In this document: positions 4,615 to 7,808 of the stretch, one piece after another
How positions within the stretch are numbered: the first letter of the stretch is position 1
Layout: each line of letters starts with the position of its first letter
Assembly: GCA_017610525.1 (NCBI GenBank)
Contig: JAFCBW010000050.1
Coordinates: forward strand, 1-7,808
Length of the DNA: 7,808 bases
Source of the DNA: Candidatus Nanohalarchaeota archaeon
GTDB taxonomy: Archaea; EX4484-52; B79-G9
Direction: 5' to 3'
Notes under the pieces: model-generated
What the model was told of the DNA's origin: nothing
The model's input: the letters and a program-made list of their open reading frames with translations, nothing else
Database searches by the model: none
Position numbers and translations under genes: made by a program

Positions 4615-6372
4615 TCACAGATCCTTAGAGATCGCCTTCAACTTTTCAATATTACTCCTGATCTCCGAGAGATCATCATCCCGCGCACCGCCGCGAACAC
4701 TCTGCACTACCTTCTCATTCCCATCTTTCCTGATATCTTTCCTCAAATTATTGACAACATCGCGAATCTGTTCCACAGAATCCTGCACAGTGGACATCCC
4801 CTTGATATCTTTCTTAAGCATTGCTATCTCCTTTTTTATCTCATCCTGCCTTTTGGTGAACTCCTCACTCTGCGCATCCCCCCTCATACCAACTGTCTTC
4901 ATCTTCCTTTTGACACTACCCACCGCAGCCTTCACCTTTGCATCAACATCAAGCTCTTTGGCAATTTCATCCTCAATCTCCTTCTTAAGCTTGGACTTAT
5001 CGCTCCTCTTCTTCCCGCGCATAGCCAGCAGCTCATCCATCTGTCTCCTTAATGCATTGACCTTCTCACTATTCAAAGCATTTTCATCAATCCTATTACT
5101 GATCTCATCAACCTTCACCTTCACTCCATGCAGCGATTTCCTTGACACCATATTATTTCTCATACTCTCAAGCTCTTCACTGGCCTCATCTGCACCTTTG
5201 TTTTTAGAAACAGATTTCATCTTCTTCTCAAGAGCATCAATTCTCTTATTGACCCCCTCAACTGCATAATCCCTCAATCCATCTGCCCCGTCATTAGCAC
5301 ATTCAAAACCCACCTTCTCCATATTCTCAAGCTTCACACCAAAATCACTAATCTGTCTCTTCATACTCTCCAGTTCACCGGAATCAGGATGGCTCGTAAT
5401 TTTTTCCTGTAGCCCCTCAATATCCTTATGAAGCGATTTAATGGTTTCAGACATCTTACTGTCCTCTATTTTAGCACCCGTGCAATTACTTGCCTTCAGG
5501 GTCTCAAGTTCTTTCAAAATATCTGCATTGCGCTGTTTCAGGTTATCCACCTGACTTTTTAATTCAGAAACACCCTTATTCAGGCCGGACAACTTCGAAG
5601 AATCAACATTATGTTTCGCATCTCCCCCTCCAAACGGGCTTACAAGTTTCTTCAGTGCTGATGAATGGATTTCACCCTTATCACGTTTCGAAAATAGCTC
5701 CATCCGTTTTTCAAGAACATCTATCCTCTTCTTAGTAGATTTGAATCCCTCAAGAATCGAGTCCATATATCCTGAATCTTTTACTATCTGCTCCCTTGAA
5801 TCATCAAGAGATTTTTCTATTTTATCAAGCATCTTTATTTTATCTTCAATCTCCCTGCGCATCTCAATAAACTGCTCGTAATTCATGTACTTATCTGCAT
5901 GCAGGACAAATTCATCAAAAGCAGAATGCATCTCCATAACATGCTCCTCAAGTTCACTCAGTCTCACAGAAACACTACTTATATCCGTCATCTCCATATG
6001 TTCACTATGTGATTTTACCGGATTTCTCATTGCCGCAACATTCGCTTCCATACTCTGCTTTTGCACCTTAAACTCATTAGGGTCAATCTCATGTGTTTGT
6101 ATGTTGCTGGTTTCATTAGACTGTGGTGCTTTACATTCCATTTTTCCCTGGTCTGAACTCGCCTTCTTCCCCCCGAAAAGATGCGCAATTCTATCCTTCA
6201 TCGAACCACCGGAAGAACTGCCGGTCTTTGCTAATGTATCATCTTTTCCAGCCATGACAGAAGAATGTCTCATTCCCTCGCTCTCCGTTTTTTTAGAAGA
6301 GAAAGGCAGATCTGGAAGAGCATGGCTATCCCTGTCTCTGATACTTGTCCCCCGCCTCTCTTTTTCACTCAT
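4615..6372 (-). CDS. Large coiled-coil protein of unknown function, 585 residues
   Basis: Not recognised as a known family. Residues 1 to about 130 are polar, rich in Ser, Lys, Gly and Asp, and probably disordered, with a short amphipathic patch SMKDRIAHLFGGKK (57-70). From about 134 to the end are long charged helices with heptad-like leucines, isoleucines and methionines (for example LSELEEHVMEMHSAF, RIDVLEKRMELF, GVSELKSQVDNLKQR, RIDALEKKMKSV, LSEIRSNIEKLKAI), broken by Gly/Ser-rich hinges near 228-265 (holding SPFGGGD) and 290-305. No ATPase motif, membrane helix or signal peptide is visible, so it is not an SMC/Rad50 protein and probably acts as a cytoplasmic scaffold or filament. Met is frequent; Cys is rare (C80, one near 297 and one near 355). 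A GAGAGGGAG site lies 6 bases before the start. It follows acdB by 45 bases with no TATA box, so it is probably co-transcribed with acdB. Confidence 0.8.
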   Translation of the reverse strand: MSEKERRGTSIRDRDSHALPDLPFSSKKTESEGMRHSSVMAGKDDTLAKTGSSSGGSMKDRIAHLFGGKKASSDQGKMECKAPQSNETSNIQTHEIDPNEFKVQKQSMEANVAAMRNPVKSHSEHMEMTDISSVSVRLSELEEHVMEMHSAFDEFVLHADKYMNYEQFIEMRREIEDKIKMLDKIEKSLDDSREQIVKDSGYMDSILEGFKSTKKRIDVLEKRMELFSKRDKGEIHSSALKKLVSPFGGGDAKHNVDSSKLSGLNKGVSELKSQVDNLKQRNADILKELETLKASNCTGAKIEDSKMSETIKSLHKDIEGLQEKITSHPDSGELESMKRQISDFGVKLENMEKVGFECANDGADGLRDYAVEGVNKRIDALEKKMKSVSKNKGADEASEELESMRNNMVSRKSLHGVKVKVDEISNRIDENALNSEKVNALRRQMDELLAMRGKKRSDKSKLKKEIEDEIAKELDVDAKVKAAVGSVKRKMKTVGMRGDAQSEEFTKRQDEIKKEIAMLKKDIKGMSTVQDSVEQIRDVVNNLRKDIRKDGNEKVVQSVRGGARDDDLSEIRSNIEKLKAISKDL

Positions 6373-6378
6373 ATGATA

Positions 6379-6387
6379 CTCCCTCTC
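6379..6387 (-). promoter_or_regulatory. Shine-Dalgarno site of the coiled-coil gene
   Basis: The minus strand reads GAGAGGGAG, 6 bases before the ATG at 6372, and supports that start. The 45-base gap to acdB has no TATA-like element. Confidence 0.6.
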
Positions 6388-6417
6388 ACAAACAGGTCAT
6401 GCAATTCATCCGGACGA

Positions 6418-7068
6418 TTATTGCTTTGACATCACAATCCTCGCATCCCCTGCCACTGCTTCCTTTTCATTCACAAACAAAGGATTGATATCCATCTCCA
6501 CAATATCTCTCTCTTTTTCAATCATATTCGATATCTTCACAAGAGTATCCGCAAGCGCCCGCATATTCACTGCCTTCTGCCCGCGCACCCCCAAAAGTAT
6601 ATCGTGCGCCTTAATCTCACCTATCATCTTCCGAGCATCGCGCCGCGTAATCGGTACCACCCTAAACGACACATCACCCAAAAGCTCAACAAATATCCCC
6701 CCGATACCGAACATCAGCACTGGACCGAACTGCGGATCCTGCACAGAGCCGACAATGACCTGCCTCCCGCAAAGAGTCTCCTCAACAAGGATCCCGTCAA
6801 CATTGATATTTCCATGCGCACTGGCATTACTATGTATCTTCCGATAGCCCTTCCTGACCCCCTCTGCATCATCAATATTAATGATCACTCCCCCGACATC
6901 CGTCTTATGCAGCATATCCGCAGACATTAGTTTCAGGACAACAGGATACCCTATCTTCTCCGCATACTTGACCGCATCATCCTCGCTTCTCGCAAGCTCT
7001 GCCCTCGGAACCTTAATCTTATATCGGCAAAGCAAAGTCCGACAATCATACTCTGTTAGTTTCTGCAT
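6418..7068 (-). CDS. acdB: ADP-forming acyl-CoA/acetyl-CoA synthetase, beta (ATP-grasp) subunit
   Basis: A 216-residue protein made of one ATP-grasp domain of the acetyl-CoA synthetase (ADP-forming) type, close to the length of archaeal AcdB (about 230). Visible motifs: E24-L in the N-terminal part, PVVLKLMS with K46, HKTDVGGV at 54-61, the GRQVIVGS strand at 101-108, DPQFGP at 111-116, MFGIGGIFVEL at 119-129, RVVPI at 136-140, and EMDINPL at 191-197, which holds the Mg2+-binding D and N. The enzyme turns acyl-CoA, ADP and phosphate into the acid, CoA and ATP. It conserves energy in fermenting archaea and needs an alpha subunit with the CoA-binding and phospho-His sites; no alpha gene is in the window, so it must be encoded elsewhere, as in some archaea. 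The start at 7068 is set by AAGGTGA upstream. It lies 4 bases after the HTH gene. Confidence 0.9.
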   Translation of the reverse strand: MQKLTEYDCRTLLCRYKIKVPRAELARSEDDAVKYAEKIGYPVVLKLMSADMLHKTDVGGVIINIDDAEGVRKGYRKIHSNASAHGNINVDGILVEETLCGRQVIVGSVQDPQFGPVLMFGIGGIFVELLGDVSFRVVPITRRDARKMIGEIKAHDILLGVRGQKAVNMRALADTLVKISNMIEKERDIVEMDINPLFVNEKEAVAGDARIVMSKQ

Positions 7069-7072
7069 AAAT

Positions 7073-7079
7073 TCACCTT
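7073..7079 (-). promoter_or_regulatory. Shine-Dalgarno site of acdB, formed by the end of the HTH gene
   Basis: The minus strand reads AAGGTGA; its TGA is the stop of the HTH gene. It sits 4 bases before the acdB ATG, so ending one gene and starting the next are physically linked. Confidence 0.65.
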
Positions 7080-7285
7080 AATTTATAGACCTTCACAAGC
7101 TCAGAAAAAGACCTGAACTCAACAACCTCATCCTTCATATAAGTCGTAAGATAGCGCTGCACAGTAGACTTAGAAATCTTAGTCTTTCTGGAAACCTCCA
7201 TTGCCCACAGCCCCTCTTTGGCTCCGCTAAGCGCTTTTCTGATCTTCTTGACCTTCACAGGATCCGGTCCTTTATGTCGTCCCAT
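7073..7285 (-). CDS. Small helix-turn-helix DNA-binding protein, 70 residues
   Basis: A basic protein. After a leading MGRHKGPDP, residues about 10-20 are a helix (VKVKKIRKALS), then GLWAMEVSRKTKISKSTVQRYLTTYM at about 26-51 forms the helix-turn-helix, with SKSTVQRYL as the DNA-reading helix. The end (VEFRSFSELVKVYKLR) would form a two-stranded wing. This single winged-helix form with a GLW start is common in archaeal small regulators; no ligand domain is present. It lies directly before acdB, coupled through its stop codon, and divergent from the histone gene. A shared 9-mer in both promoters is a plausible target. The gene is probably leaderless: a TATA box lies about 29 bases before the ATG. 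The target is inferred from position only. Confidence 0.8.
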   Translation of the reverse strand: MGRHKGPDPVKVKKIRKALSGAKEGLWAMEVSRKTKISKSTVQRYLTTYMKDEVVEFRSFSELVKVYKLR

Positions 7286-7298
7286 AACACATAATTAG

Positions 7299-7307
7299 GG
7301 TGTTTGT
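7299..7307 (-). repeat. ACAAACACC copy 1, HTH-acdB promoter
   Basis: On the minus strand it lies between the TATA box (7310-7318) and the ATG at 7285. It is the inverted match of 7383-7391 in the histone promoter. A related AACAC/GTGTT inverted pair spans 7286-7304. Candidate operator. Confidence 0.4.
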
Positions 7308-7309
7308 CC

Positions 7310-7318
7310 TATATATAA
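7310..7318 (-). promoter_or_regulatory. TATA box of the HTH-acdB-coiled-coil operon
   Basis: The minus strand reads TTATATATA, centred about 29 bases before the ATG at 7285. There is no Shine-Dalgarno site, which implies a leaderless first gene. Confidence 0.6.
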
Positions 7319-7361
7319 TTTTGAACACGACACGCATACTTGTATCTGCAATGCATATCAT

Positions 7362-7370
7362 GTATATATA
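7362..7370 (+). promoter_or_regulatory. TATA box of the histone gene
   Basis: GTATATATA predicts a start near 7392 and a very short leader with GAGGT at 7393-7397. The 9-mer ATACTTGTA overlaps its right end and recurs 32 bases upstream (7336-7344). Confidence 0.6.
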
Positions 7371-7382
7371 CTTGTAATCCCA

Positions 7383-7391
7383 ACAAACACC
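7383..7391 (+). repeat. ACAAACACC copy 2, histone promoter
   Basis: It lies between the TATA box and the histone ATG, just before the predicted transcription start. Relative to its gene it has the same orientation as the copy in the opposite promoter. Confidence 0.4.
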
Positions 7392-7403
7392 AGAGGTCAT
7401 AAA

Positions 7404-7634
7404 ATGCCCGAAACAGAAAACAAAAGTGAAATTCCCGATTCACCCATGGATCGTATATTAAGAGATGCCGGCGCAAAACGCGTATCAAAATCCGGCGCAA
7501 GACAATACGCAATCGCTCTGGAAAGCATAGCATCCGAAATATCAAAAGAAGCAATAACCTTCGCAAACCATGCCGGCAGGAAAACAATCGTACGCGACGA
7601 CATAAAACTGGCAGCCAAAAAACTCAAAAAATAG
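7404..7634 (+). CDS. Archaeal histone (HMfB type)
   Basis: A 76-residue single histone fold that aligns without gaps to HMfB apart from a 7-residue acidic N-terminal extension (PETENKS region). Conserved DNA-contact residues are visible: R17 in MDRILRDAG (R10 of HMfB), R26 in the KRVS loop (R19), and R59-K60-T61 in GRKTI (R52, K53, T54). The pair H56 and D66 matches H49 and D59 of HMfB, which join dimers into tetramers and longer fibres, so extended chromatin is expected. The last residues KKLKK are basic. The known role is wrapping DNA and shaping chromatin. A GAGGT site lies 6 bases before ATG 7404. The gene is divergent from the HTH-acdB operon, from which it is separated by 118 bases holding both promoters. 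Confidence 0.95.
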   Translation: MPETENKSEIPDSPMDRILRDAGAKRVSKSGARQYAIALESIASEISKEAITFANHAGRKTIVRDDIKLAAKKLKK

Positions 7635-7674
7635 TTCAGCTTTCCTTTCTCAACAACACCTGACAACCATTCCC

Positions 7675-7702
7675 AAAAGTATCCCTCTTACTGTTGGATA
7701 CT
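7675..7702 (-). terminator. Hairpin with T run between converging genes
   Basis: AGTATCC (7678-7684) and GGATACT (7696-7702) form a 7-base stem with an 11-base loop. On the minus strand a T4 run follows the stem. It holds the end of the right-edge minus gene. It may end that gene; archaeal terminators more often need only T runs. Confidence 0.4.
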
Positions 7703-7808
7703 CACACTAACATAATCTCTGGCAGTCACATTCTCATACCTCAATTCACAACTTAGATTATAAATTCCTGCCCTGATACCCCCGCAAGAATTACATTTCG
7801 GCAGCTTA
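7688..7808 (-). CDS. C-terminal end of an unidentified gene, 5' cut by the window
   Basis: The minus frame is open from 7807 to a TAA at 7688-7690, giving 39 residues. They read protein-like: KLPKCNSCGG near the edge, then AGIYNLSCELRYEN and RDYVSVSIQQ. The alternating pattern of the last two parts suggests beta strands, as in the final strands of Ig-like domains of secreted archaeal surface or pilin-type proteins. A CxxC and a third Cys may form a disulfide or bind metal. The other two minus frames close after short runs. With so few residues the family stays unknown. It converges on the histone gene with 53 bases between. Confidence 0.5.
   Translation of the reverse strand, partial: KLPKCNSCGGIRAGIYNLSCELRYENVTARDYVSVSIQQ

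Noticed and set aside
4751..5269. Plus-strand Ser/Leu-rich frame and similar frames at 5490-5735 and 5885-6376
   Set aside because: Antisense of the Lys/Glu-rich coiled coil, which yields Ser/Phe/Leu-rich shadows; no ribosome site or domain.
7397..7666. Minus-strand 89-residue frame opposite the histone
   Set aside because: It fully covers a clear histone gene and has no promoter or ribosome site.
1..7808. CRISPR array, insertion sequence, rRNA or prophage genes
   Set aside because: No regularly spaced repeats, transposase or integrase motifs, terminal inverted repeats or rRNA-like sequence were seen.

Overview
The window looks like a compact archaeal chromosome segment of moderate GC. Supporting signs are an archaeal histone, a Taw3/TYW3-family wyosine methyltransferase, the ATP-grasp subunit of an ADP-forming acyl-CoA synthetase, TATA boxes about 26-30 bases before inferred starts, several apparently leaderless genes, and Shine-Dalgarno sites elsewhere. 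This combination points to Euryarchaeota or a DPANN-type lineage. The sequence alone does not fix the genus.

Left part (1-3184, all + strand): the C-terminal half of a CaCA-family cation/Ca2+ exchanger runs in from the left edge. A strong promoter then drives a tight three-gene operon: a thioredoxin with CGPC and an extra Cys after the cis-Pro, a Met-rich DUF302 protein, and an SBF/BASS-type permease fused to a C-terminal CBS pair. A 105-base gap follows, then a small winged-helix regulator with its own leaderless promoter. An 11-base sequence is shared by the regulator promoter and the upstream edge of the operon promoter, and a perfect 10-base palindrome lies over the predicted operon start site. 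The set looks like a regulated redox/transport module of unknown substrate.

Middle (3185-4018, + strand): an Lrp/AsnC-like regulator is translationally coupled to an unlisted 45-residue zinc-ribbon protein with a symmetric CxxCxxxC pair. The latter overlaps taw3 tail to tail.

Right part (4008-7285, - strand): reading on the minus strand, a 70-residue HTH protein, acdB and a 585-residue coiled-coil protein of unknown function form a probable operon, followed by taw3. The HTH gene is divergent from the histone gene (7404-7634, +). Both promoters carry the same 9-mer, ACAAACACC, between TATA box and start codon, in matching orientation to each gene. At the right edge the end of a minus-strand gene (7688-7808) converges on the histone.

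Base composition is fixed to the strand rather than to gene direction: the + strand is C- and A-rich under both + and - genes, so + genes favour A/C-ending codons and - genes favour T/G-ending codons. This suggests a replication-linked skew. The best candidate for something undescribed is the thioredoxin-DUF302-permease::CBS-regulator module. Second is the coiled-coil protein placed with acdB.
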